The notes under the pieces were generated by a model, which saw only the letters and a list, made by a program, of their open reading frames with translations, was not told the DNA's origin and did no database searches. A program made the translations under genes and the position numbers. A stretch of DNA of 64,000 bases from Kribbella pittospori. GTDB lineage: Bacteria; Actinomycetota; Actinomycetes; Propionibacteriales; Kribbellaceae. Shown here piece by piece: positions 52,564 through 61,000 of this stretch. The stretch is taken from the NCBI RefSeq assembly GCF_004331465.1, contig NZ_SJKB01000003.1, positions 248,001-312,000 of the forward strand. The letters are read 5' to 3'. Numbering within the stretch: the stretch's first letter is position 1; each line of letters begins with the position of its first letter.

Positions 52564-53484
52564 TCAGTTCTCGGTGGCGCGTCCGGCCAGCTCCTCGGCC
52601 CGGCTGCGCGGTACGACGAGGACCGGGACGGGGGAGTGGCGCAGGATCTTGGTTGCCCGCGAGCCGAGGAACACCCGCGCGACCGGCCCGAGCTCGCTCG
52701 ACCCGACCACGAGGATGTCGCCGGGCTCCCAGCCGACTTCGTCGATCGCCTCGGCCCAGTTCGCACCGGAGCCGATCACCGTCTCGACCGTTCGCGGCCC
52801 GTGCGGCAGGTGTTTCACCTGGGTCAGCGTGGCGGTGACGGTCTTCTCCACCTCCGCCCGCCACTCGTCCATCACGAGGTCCTCGGAATCGGTGCCGAGC
52901 CGGGTGGTGTACGCGGGACGCGACCACACCGCGAAGGTGGCGATCCGCAGCGAAGCACCCACGTCGGCGCTGATCGCTGCCGCGGCGAGGACCAGCTCCT
53001 CCGCGCTCTCGGTGCCGCCGAACGCCGCGGTCACCCGGTGGACCTTGGCATCCCCGGGGCAGCGGAATCCCCGGGTGGCCAGGGCGATCGAGACATGCGA
53101 GCTGTGCAGCAGCCGGTCGGTCACGCTGCCGAGCGAGATGTGCCCGAATGCGCCGGCCGATGACGACCCGAGCACGATCAGCCAGGCGTTATTGCGCGCG
53201 GCCATCTCGAGCAGCCCGGCCGGCGCCGACCGCGCGCTGTACCGGACGTACGTTGCGGGCACGTCACCCGGCAGGTGGTTCCGGGCCCGCTCCAGCGCCT
53301 GATCCGCAGTCTGCGTCAGATAGTTCTGGTACTCCGCGTCCACCCGCGCCATCCCGGGCGTCCAGGGCGCCGGTACGACGGTGCAGACGATCAGATCGTC
53401 GTGCGCGGACCGGGCCAGCATCGCGGCGAGGTGGAGCGCCGCCTTCCCGCGCTCATCGGAGGCGTAGCCGACGATCATCGTCAT
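52564..53484 (-). CDS. Universal stress protein with two Usp domains
   Basis: A 306-residue tandem UspA protein. The first domain (about 1-145) starts MTMIVGYASDERGKAALHLA and has the ATP-binding GSSSAGAFGHISLGSVTDRLL. The second (about 150-300) carries VVGSSELGPVARVFLGSRATKI and ends in PVPVLVVPRSR. Such proteins bind ATP and respond to stress or nutrient state. The ATG at 53484 overlaps the permease stop by 4 nt (ATGA), and the lysA-like gene follows after 2 nt, so it is part of the permease operon. Its role in the operon is probably regulatory but unproven. Confidence 0.9.
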   Translation of the reverse strand: MTMIVGYASDERGKAALHLAAMLARSAHDDLIVCTVVPAPWTPGMARVDAEYQNYLTQTADQALERARNHLPGDVPATYVRYSARSAPAGLLEMAARNNAWLIVLGSSSAGAFGHISLGSVTDRLLHSSHVSIALATRGFRCPGDAKVHRVTAAFGGTESAEELVLAAAAISADVGASLRIATFAVWSRPAYTTRLGTDSEDLVMDEWRAEVEKTVTATLTQVKHLPHGPRTVETVIGSGANWAEAIDEVGWEPGDILVVGSSELGPVARVFLGSRATKILRHSPVPVLVVPRSRAEELAGRATEN

Positions 53485-54935
53485 GGGGTCGGCCCGTCGT
53501 CGTCGTGGATCAGCCCGACGTGCTCGTGCCGGCCGAGATGCGAGTGCCTGAAGCCGTAGATGAAGTACCAGGCCAGAGCCACCGCGAGCCAGATCAGGAA
53601 GACCCAGATGGTCACGGCGCGCAGGTCCTTGATGATCCACAGACAGCCGAGGATCGACAGGATCGGTGTGACCGGATAGCCCGGCACCTTGAACCCGCGG
53701 GACAGCTCGGGATGCGTCCGCCGCAGCACCATCACTCCGACCGACACGACCAGGAACGCGACCAACGTGCCGATGCTGGTCATCTCGGCCAGGAAGTTGA
53801 TCGGGATCAGCCCGGCCAGCAGGCCGATCAGCACGGCGACGATGATCGTGTTCGGCACCGGGGTGTGGGTGCGCGGGTTCACCCGGTGGAACAGCTCCGG
53901 GATCATCCCGTCGCGGGCCATCGCGAACAGGATCCGGGTCTGGCCGTAGATCACGATCAACGTGACGCTGAAGATCGAGATCACCGCGCCGGCCGCGAGC
54001 ACGGTGGCGGGCCAGGATGCTCCGGTCACCTTCTCCAGGATCGCCGACAGGCCGGCCTCCTGGTTCTCGAAGTCGCCGGACGGCTGGGCGGCGACCGCGA
54101 CCAGGGTGACCAGGATGTAGAGCCCGGTGACGGTGACGAGCGCGATCAGGATCGCCAACGGCATCGTCCGCCGGGGGTTCTTCACTTCCTCACCCGCCGT
54201 CGAGACGGCGTCCAGACCGATGTAGGAGAAGAAGATGATGCCGGCCGCGGAGGTGATCCCGCTGATGCCGAAGGGTGCGAAGTCGGACAGGTTGTTCGCG
54301 TCCCAGCCCCTCAGCCCGAGCACGATGAACAGCAGCAGGACACCGATCTTGATGCACACCATGACGGCGTTCGTCGTGGCCGACTCGCTCGCGCCACGGA
54401 TCAGCAGCAGGGTGCAGAGCACGACCAGGATGACCGCGGGCAGGTTGAACACGCCGCCCTGCTCCGGCGCCTGCGACAGGCTGTCCGGGATGGTGAAGCC
54501 GAAGAGGTTGTCGAACAGTTCGTTCAGGTACTGCGACCAGCCGACGGCGACCGCGGCCGCGGACACGCCGTACTCCAGCAGCAGGCAGGCGGCGACCCCG
54601 ATCGCCGGCAGCTCACCGAGCGTCGCGTAGGCGTACGAGTACGACGATCCCGACACCGGGACCGCACTGGCGAGCTCGGCGTAACAGATCGCGGTCAGCC
54701 CCGCGACCGCGCCGGCGATGACGAACGACCAGATCACCGCCGGTCCGGCGACCGGTACCGCCTGGGCGAGGACGAAGAAGATTCCGGTGCCGATGGTGGC
54801 GCCGATGCCGAACATCGAGAGCTGGAACAAGCCGATCGTTCGGGCGAGTTCGCTCTGGCCGGTGTCGGTGCCGCTCTCCTGCGACATCTCCGGGACCGGT
54901 TTGCGACGGAACAACTGCTGCGGCGTCATCGCCAT
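53481..54935 (-). CDS. APC family amino acid permease
   Basis: A 484-residue cationic-amino-acid-type transporter of the APC superfamily, with about 12 membrane segments. The first has GIGATIGTGIFFVLAQAVPV, the conserved Gly-rich segment, and later ones include ASAVPVSGSSYSYAYATLGE. The likely cargo is a basic or branched amino acid or an amine, consistent with the downstream decarboxylase and amine oxidase relic and the upstream agmatinase. The ribosome-binding GGGGAGG at 54947-54941 is part of a hairpin (54941-54957), and a larger palindrome lies at 54969-54997. It leads the operon permease-usp-lysA-(amine oxidase). Confidence 0.9.
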   Translation of the reverse strand: MAMTPQQLFRRKPVPEMSQESGTDTGQSELARTIGLFQLSMFGIGATIGTGIFFVLAQAVPVAGPAVIWSFVIAGAVAGLTAICYAELASAVPVSGSSYSYAYATLGELPAIGVAACLLLEYGVSAAAVAVGWSQYLNELFDNLFGFTIPDSLSQAPEQGGVFNLPAVILVVLCTLLLIRGASESATTNAVMVCIKIGVLLLFIVLGLRGWDANNLSDFAPFGISGITSAAGIIFFSYIGLDAVSTAGEEVKNPRRTMPLAILIALVTVTGLYILVTLVAVAAQPSGDFENQEAGLSAILEKVTGASWPATVLAAGAVISIFSVTLIVIYGQTRILFAMARDGMIPELFHRVNPRTHTPVPNTIIVAVLIGLLAGLIPINFLAEMTSIGTLVAFLVVSVGVMVLRRTHPELSRGFKVPGYPVTPILSILGCLWIIKDLRAVTIWVFLIWLAVALAWYFIYGFRHSHLGRHEHVGLIHDDDGPTP

Positions 54936-54940
54936 GATGC

Positions 54941-54957
54941 CCTCCCCTCGAGGGAGG
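54941..54957 (-). promoter_or_regulatory. Hairpin covering the ribosome-binding site of the APC permease
   Basis: CCTCCC (54941-54946) pairs perfectly with GGGAGG (54952-54957) around a 5-nt loop. On the mRNA (minus strand) the right arm is the permease Shine-Dalgarno GGGGAGGG, 5 nt before the ATG at 54935. Folding would hide it and lower translation, unless a ribosome or protein opens it. No known riboswitch class was recognised. Confidence 0.5.
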
Positions 54958-54968
54958 TCACCCCGCCC

Positions 54969-54997
54969 CCAATTCGGAGTGTGGCACTCGGAATTGG
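54969..54997. promoter_or_regulatory. 29-nt palindrome between agmatinase and permease genes
   Basis: CCAATTC (54969-54975) pairs with GAATTGG (54991-54997), and inside, after one mismatch, GAGTG pairs with CACTC around a TGG loop. The site is 13 nt after the agmatinase stop (minus strand) and 34 nt before the permease start. It could be a terminator for agmatinase, though there is no T run, or an operator for the permease operon, for example of a GntR or Lrp-type regulator. Confidence 0.5.
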
Positions 54998-55010
54998 CCG
55001 ACGGAACAGG

Positions 55011-56036
55011 TCAGTTCGGCTCCGGTCGGTCACCCAGCAGCGGGTGGGCAGGATCCCACCGCGTGCCGTCGCGCTCGTCCTGGCGCTTGCGAGCGATCGC
55101 TGACACCGCCTCGAGCACCACCCGATTCGCCAGCGCAGCGGTGATGTCCGAGTGGTCGTACGGCGGACTCACCTCGACCACATCCATCCCGGCCACGGGC
55201 AGTTCGAGGCAGATCCGGCGTACCGCGTCGAGCAACTGACGAGCGGTCAGGCCGCCGGGCTCGGGGGTCCCGGTGCCCGGCGCGTGGCCGGGGTCGCAGA
55301 CGTCGATGTCGACGGACAGGAAGACGCCGTCGCAGTCGTCGGTGGCGATCACGAACGCCTCGGTCAGGCACTCGTCCAGGCCGCGGTGCACGATCTCGGT
55401 CATCTCGTAGGAGCGCATCCGCTGCTCGGCCATCCAGTCCAGCGTGTCCGGCGGCGGCCAGTACCCGCGCAACCCGATCTGCAGGAAGCGATCGCCGCGC
55501 AGCGCACCGGACTCGATCAACCGGCGCATCGGCTGGCCGTGACCCCACAGCGACCCGAACTCGATGTCGCCGGTGTCTGCGTGCGCGTCGAAGTGCAGCA
55601 TCGACACCCGGCCGTGGCCGAGCACGTTCGCGACACCCTTCGCGTCCGGGAACGCGATCGAGTGGTCGCCGCCGAGGACGACCGGGATCGCCCCCGAGCG
55701 CGTCACCCTTTCGACCGCCGCCTCGAGCGCGGGCAGCGCGACCTCGATATCGCCGGAGTACATCTCCACATCACCGGCGTCGACGACGTTCAGCTCGACC
55801 AGACCGTCGGTGCGCAACGCGAGACTCGGCCGCGATCCGTCGTGACCGAGGTAGTCCCGCATCCGGATCGCCATCGGCCCGAACCGGGCACCCGGCCGAT
55901 GCGACGTACCGCCGTCGAAGGGCGCCCCGAGGATCACGACCTGCGCGTCCGCGTACGACGCCGGATCGTCCAGATCGCACGCCGGCACACCCAGAAACGT
56001 GAAGTCCGGCCCGAACTGCTGCCCGTAGCGGGTCAT
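55011..56036 (-). CDS. speB: Agmatinase/ureohydrolase family enzyme
   Basis: A 341-residue manganese-dependent ureohydrolase releasing urea from agmatine or a related guanidino compound to form the amine. The metal sites are in GGDHSIAFP, HFDAHADTG and SVDIDVCDPGHAPGTG, the family signatures. The exact substrate (agmatine, guanidinobutyrate or other) is not fixed by these motifs. The start is ATG 56036 (MTRYGQQFG). It is divergent from a glutamine amidotransferase gene and upstream of the permease-usp-lysA operon, separated by a palindrome. Together these genes suggest amine or guanidine metabolism. Confidence 0.87.
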   Translation of the reverse strand: MTRYGQQFGPDFTFLGVPACDLDDPASYADAQVVILGAPFDGGTSHRPGARFGPMAIRMRDYLGHDGSRPSLALRTDGLVELNVVDAGDVEMYSGDIEVALPALEAAVERVTRSGAIPVVLGGDHSIAFPDAKGVANVLGHGRVSMLHFDAHADTGDIEFGSLWGHGQPMRRLIESGALRGDRFLQIGLRGYWPPPDTLDWMAEQRMRSYEMTEIVHRGLDECLTEAFVIATDDCDGVFLSVDIDVCDPGHAPGTGTPEPGGLTARQLLDAVRRICLELPVAGMDVVEVSPPYDHSDITAALANRVVLEAVSAIARKRQDERDGTRWDPAHPLLGDRPEPN

Positions 56037-56095
56037 GCTCGGAGTCTGGCATCCAGCCACCACATGTCAACCAACGCCGACGTAGTCTGACCGCC

Positions 56096-56803
56096 GTGAA
56101 TCTACTCGTCGTGCAGCCGGACGAACTCTGCCCGCCGGGCCAGCTCGCCGACTGGCTGTCCCCGTTCCAGGTCTGCCGCGCGTACGGCGGTGATCCCGTG
56201 CCGGAGAACGCGGACGGGCTCTCCGGATTGATCGTGCTTGGTGGTCTGCCGGGCGTGCACGACGCGGATCGGGTGCCGTGGCTGACCCCGATCATGACGC
56301 TTCTCGCCGACGCGGTGCGGCAGGAGGTGCCGACGCTCGGGATCTGCCTTGGCCACCAGTTGCTCGCCCACGCCTTGGGCGGCACGGTGATCTCCCGGCC
56401 GCAGGGCCAGAACTCTCGCGTGCTCCGGCCGGTCTGGACCGCCGAAGCCGCCCTCGATCCAGTCGTCGGTCCAGCGTCTGCGCAACTGCCCGCGGTGGCG
56501 TGGAACGCCGACACCGTCGCCGTACCGCCACCCGGGGCGATCGAGCTGGCCAGAAGCGATGACGGCGACCTGCTGGCGTTCCGGATCGGTCGATCGGCGT
56601 GGGGCGTTCAGTGGCACCCGGAGGCGTCGTACGGGATCGTCAAGGGGTGGTACGACGCGCAGTGCCGGGCCGGTACCGCTCGTCCGGAGCTGGAGCGCGG
56701 GCTGGCCGAGATCCGCGCGGCCGAGACCGAGCTGTCCGCCGCATGGCGTCCGCTCGCTCTCGCCTTCGCCGCCGCGGCCACCGGTTCGCGCGAGCCGGCC
56801 TGA
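56096..56803 (+). CDS. Class I glutamine amidotransferase
   Basis: A 235-residue stand-alone class I glutaminase-type enzyme. The nucleophile Cys is in TLGICLGHQLLA, and the His-Glu pair is in WGVQWHPEAS. Relatives include GMP-synthase-type amidotransferases and the PuuD-type gamma-glutamyl hydrolases of polyamine breakdown; the neighbouring agmatinase suggests a hydrolase in amine metabolism. The start is GTG 56096, with TAGTCT (56083-56088) 7 nt upstream, so it is probably leaderless. It is divergent from the agmatinase gene, with 59 nt between the starts. Confidence 0.84.
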   Translation: MNLLVVQPDELCPPGQLADWLSPFQVCRAYGGDPVPENADGLSGLIVLGGLPGVHDADRVPWLTPIMTLLADAVRQEVPTLGICLGHQLLAHALGGTVISRPQGQNSRVLRPVWTAEAALDPVVGPASAQLPAVAWNADTVAVPPPGAIELARSDDGDLLAFRIGRSAWGVQWHPEASYGIVKGWYDAQCRAGTARPELERGLAEIRAAETELSAAWRPLALAFAAAATGSREPA

Positions 56804-56807
56804 TCGG

Positions 56808-57581
56808 CTACCTCAAGCAGCGGGACACGACCTCCAGCAGGCGATCGTGGGTTGCGGCGTCAGCTGCGACGACCAGGCCTGGGCCGGTGTGCACCGGTTG
56901 CCCGCGGAAGTCGGTGACCACGCAGCCCGCGGCCTGGCACAGCTGGATGCCGGCGGTGAAGTGGACGCTGTCGACCAACGCACCGTTGGTGATGTAGCCG
57001 GCTCGGCGACCCACAGCCACCCACGCGAGCGTGAGGGTGGTCGACGACACCCGCAGCCCGAAGGTGGCCAGGAGGGTCGGGTCGGTCAGGATCCGGGCGC
57101 CGAGGCGGTCGCTCCCGGGCGGATCGTCGACATCGACGTCGATCAGGAGTGAGGTCGCGGACGGTGTGGCCGGCGCGTCGGCACCGTCGCGGCGCACCGC
57201 GGCGGTCGTCCCGTCGGTCCAGAACACCTCACCGGAGAGCGGCTGCGCGACGGCGGCGACACCCGGCCCCTTGAGGGCAACGTTCACCGAGAACAACGGT
57301 GTCTCGGCGGCGAAGTTGAGGGTGCCGCAGAGCGGGTCCACCAACCAGGTCCGGGCCGCCTGACCGTCGGCGCCGTACTCCTCGCCGATCACCGCGTCGG
57401 CGGGCCGTGCGGCGCGCAGTACCTCGAGAATCGCCCGCTCCGCCTCGAGGTCCGCCTCGGTGGCGAAGTCGGTGGGCGACTTGTCGTACCTGGCCAGCGG
57501 TACGCCGTACTTGGCGCAGACGACCGCGGCGCCGGCCGCGGCCGCCTGGATCGCCACCTCCGCGTCGGTCTGAGTGCTCAT
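56808..57581 (-). CDS. Inositol monophosphatase-family protein with altered metal ligands
   Basis: A 257-residue protein of the IMPase fold, which in active members removes phosphate from inositol phosphate or related sugars using magnesium. DFATEADLEAE and GEEYG are kept. The central motif is WLVDPLCGTLNF, with Cys85 where the family has Asp (DPLDGT), and the C-terminal WDxAAG motif is replaced by VHFTAG, with His207 at the Asp position. Two of the metal-binding carboxylates are thus lost, so the usual phosphatase chemistry is doubtful. The start is taken as ATG 57581; an ATG 9 nt upstream is also in frame. It is convergent with the amidotransferase gene. Confidence 0.82.
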   Translation of the reverse strand: MSTQTDAEVAIQAAAAGAAVVCAKYGVPLARYDKSPTDFATEADLEAERAILEVLRAARPADAVIGEEYGADGQAARTWLVDPLCGTLNFAAETPLFSVNVALKGPGVAAVAQPLSGEVFWTDGTTAAVRRDGADAPATPSATSLLIDVDVDDPPGSDRLGARILTDPTLLATFGLRVSSTTLTLAWVAVGRRAGYITNGALVDSVHFTAGIQLCQAAGCVVTDFRGQPVHTGPGLVVAADAATHDRLLEVVSRCLR

Positions 57582-57603
57582 GCCGCCCATCCAACCCGAC
57601 TGC

Positions 57604-57939
57604 CTACAACGGGCGGAGGTCGGTGCCGGGGATCCAGGTGATGTGGCCGTCCTTGTCGCAGACCCGGCCGAGCCACTCGCCGTTGTCGCGGATCCAGACG
57701 TCGAGCTCGCCGTCCTGCCACTCGGCGCGCTGCACCGGCTGGGCCGGGTCCACCCGCCGTACGGCGTCCGCCGGACGCGGGCCGTGAGCGTCGTACTGGA
57801 CGTCGAGATCGCTGGCTATCCGGTGGGCCTCCGTCTCACTGTCGATACCCATCGCACGCCACCCGTTGACCGCACCGTCCCAGACGCCGAATCCGTTGGA
57901 TCCGTCGTCGGCCGGGCGAACCGTGAACCGACCAAGCAT
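57604..57939 (-). CDS. Hypothetical protein, possibly SOS-controlled
   Basis: A 111-residue protein with no family I can name. It is acidic and rich in Asp, Trp and Gly (GFGVWDGAVNGWRAMGI, then WQDGELDVWIRDNGEWLGRV), suggesting a small beta-rich fold. A TAATCT -10 (57951-57946) lies 6 nt before the ATG, so transcription is probably leaderless. The LexA box at 57960-57975 overlies the place of its -35, so it may be induced with the divergent dnaE2. It could be a damage-response accessory protein, but this is only from position. Confidence 0.6.
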   Translation of the reverse strand: MLGRFTVRPADDGSNGFGVWDGAVNGWRAMGIDSETEAHRIASDLDVQYDAHGPRPADAVRRVDPAQPVQRAEWQDGELDVWIRDNGEWLGRVCDKDGHITWIPGTDLRPL

Positions 57940-57959
57940 GTTTTCAGATTACACTTTCT

Positions 57960-57975
57960 TCGAACACATGTTCTA
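57960..57975. promoter_or_regulatory. LexA (SOS) box between the small gene and dnaE2
   Basis: TCGAACACATGTTCTA matches the actinobacterial SOS box TCGAAC-N4-GTTCGA with one difference (T instead of G near the right end). A TAGTCT at 57974-57979 adjoins it and may be the -10 of dnaE2. LexA binding here would keep dnaE2, and probably also the leftward gene at 57939, off until DNA damage. Confidence 0.85.
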
Positions 57976-58032
57976 GTCTTGATCTTGGCAGCCCGGACGC
58001 GATGAGCTGTCCCAGATGGTAGAGGGTGTGCG

Positions 58033-61000
58033 ATGGGCTACAACAATCCGCCGATCAAGTGGTCGGAGCTGGAGCGGAAGCTGTCGGACCGGTCCCGGCC
58101 GGGCAGCCACGGCGGGCGGCCGGTGACGGGCGACGGCGGCGACAGCCCGGCGTGGTCGCAGCACCGCGGTCCGTATGTGCCTGACACCGTCCGTCGCCCG
58201 GAGCACGCGGTGCCTTACGCGGAGCTTCACGCGCATTCGAACTTCTCCTTCCTGGACGGTGCTTCCCAGCCGGAGGACCTGGCCGAGGCCGCGGTCCGGC
58301 AGGGGCTGCACGCGCTGGCGCTGACCGATCACGACGGGTTCTACGGCGCGGCCCGGTTCGCCGAGGCGGCAGCGGCGTACAAGTTGCCGACCGTGTTCGG
58401 AGCGGAGTTGTCGCTGGAGCTGACCGGCCCGCAGAACGGCGTGGCCGATCCCGAGGGCAGTCACCTGCTGGTGCTGGCGGACGGCCAGGAGGGCTATCAC
58501 AAACTGGCCGGCGAGATCACCGAGGCGCAACTGGCCGGTGGTGAGAAGGGCAAGCCGGTCTACGACCTGGAGAGGCTGGCCGAGCAGGGGCGGGACCATT
58601 GGCTGATCCTGACCGGTTGCCGCAAGGGACTGGTCCGGCAGGCGCTGGAGCTCGGCGGGCACGCCAACGGTCCGGCCGCCGCCGGACGTGAGCTGGACCG
58701 GCTGACCGCGTTGTTCGGCAAGGACCGGGTGGTGGTCGAGCTGATCGACCACCACCTGCCGGCCGACACCACCCGGAACCGGATCCTGGCCGGGCTGGCG
58801 GCCGACCGCAGTCTCCCGGTGGTTGCCACGAACAACGTTCACTACGCCACCCCGGCGCAGCACAAGCTGGCCGCCGCGCTGGCCGCGGTCCGGGCCCGGC
58901 GGGACCTGGACACGATGGACGGCTGGCTGCCGCCGAGCGGGATGGCGTTCCTGCGCTCGGGGGAGGAGATGGCGTTCCGGTTCCGCCGGTACGACGGGGC
59001 CGTGGCGCGATCGGTGACACTGGCCGACCAGCTGGCCTTCGACCTGGCCCGGGCGAAGCCCAAGCTGCCGCTGCGCGACGTACCGGAGGGGGAGACGCCG
59101 ATGTCGTGGTTGCGGCACCTCACCTTCGAGGGCGCCGCCAAGCGGTACGGGACGCGGGGGCAGCGGCCGGACGCGTACGAGCGGCTGGAGCGTGAGCTGG
59201 CGGTCATCGAGGAGAAGGAGTTCCCGGGGTACTTCCTGATCGTCGAGGACATCGTCCGGTATGCCCACGACAACGGGATCCTCTGCCAGGGCAGGGGATC
59301 GGCGGCGAACTCGGCGGTCTGCTACGCGCTCGGGATCACCGCGGTGGACAGCATCCTGTACGACCTGCCGTTCGAGCGCTTCCTCGCCACCACCCGGACC
59401 GAGGAGCCGGACATCGACGTCGACTTCGACTCCGACCGCCGGGAGGAGGTGATCCAGCACGTCTACCGCAAGTACGGCCGCCGCAACGCCGCCCAGGTGG
59501 CGAACGTGATCTCGTACCGGCCGAAGTCCGCCGTCCGGGACATGGCCAAGGCGCTGGGGTACTCGGTCGGTCAGCAGGACGCGTGGTCGAAGCAGGTGGA
59601 CGGCTGGAGCCCGGAGATCACCTCGACCGAGCACGACATCCCGCCGAAGGTGGTGGCGATGGCGACCGAGCTGCTGAAGTTCCCGCGGCACCTGGGCATC
59701 CACTCCGGCGGGATGGTGCTGACCGAGCGGCCGGTGGGGGAGGTGGTGCCGATCGAGCACGCCCGGATGGAGAACCGCACGGTCCTGCAGTGGGACAAGG
59801 ACGACTGCGCGTGGATGGGGCTGGTGAAGTTCGACCTGCTCGGGCTGGGGATGCTGGCGGCGTTGCAGTACTGCATGGAGCTGGTCCGCGAGCACATCGG
59901 CGAGTCGTGGCTGCTGCACACGATTCCCAAGGAGGAGGCGGGCGTCTACGACCAGCTGTGCCGCGCGGACTCGGTGGGCGTCTTCCAGGTCGAGTCGCGG
60001 GCGCAGATGGCGACGCTGCCGCGGCTGAAGCCGCGCCGGTTCTACGACCTGGTCACCGAGATCGCGCTGATCCGGCCCGGCCCGATCCAGGGCGGCGCGG
60101 TCCATCCGTACATCCGCCGCCGGACCGGTGAGGAGCCGATCACCTACCTGCACCCGAAGCTGCGGCCGGTGCTGGAGCGGACCATGGGCGTGCCGCTGTT
60201 CCAGGAGCAGCTGATGCAGATGGCGATGGCGGTCGGCGAGATCGACGGCGACGAGGCCGACCTGCTGCGCCGGGCGATGGGGTCCAAGCGCGGCATCGAG
60301 AAGATCTCGTCACTGAAGGAGAAGCTGTACGCCGGGATGGCGCGTAACGGGATCACCGGGGACCTGGCCGACGAGATCTACGAAAAGATCGAAGCCTTCG
60401 CGAACTTCGGGTTCGCCGAGTCCCACTCGATCAGCTTCGCTCTGCTGGTCTACTCCAGCACGTGGCTGCGGCTGCACTACCCGGCCGCGTTCCTGGCCGC
60501 GCTGCTGCGCGCCCAGCCGATGGGCTTCTACTCACCCCAGTCCCTGGTCGCCGACGCCCGCCGCCACGGCGTCGAGGTACGGCGTCCGCACCTGCACCTG
60601 TCGGGGGTCGACGCCGGGCTCGAGCAACTGGTCGACGGTCAGGAGCTCACCGGCCCGACCGGATCGGACGACTGTCTGAAGGATCCGCAGCCGCTGGTCG
60701 GACCGTTCGATCCGAAGGCACCGTCCGACACCACCGGGCACCGCCGCGACGGCGTGTTCTCGGTCCGGCTCGGGTTGTCGGAGGTGCGCACGATCGGCGA
60801 CAAGGGCGCGAAGCTGATCGTCGAGGAGCGCGAGCGCGGTGGGCCGTTCACGGAGATGGCCGACCTCGTCCGGCGTACCGGGATCACTGCCGCGCAGGTC
60901 GAGGCGCTCGCCACCGCCGGGGCGTTCGACTGCTTCGGCCTCGATCGCCGGCAGGCGTTGTGGGAGGCCGGTCGTGCCGCCGAGGAGCGGCCGGGCCAGC

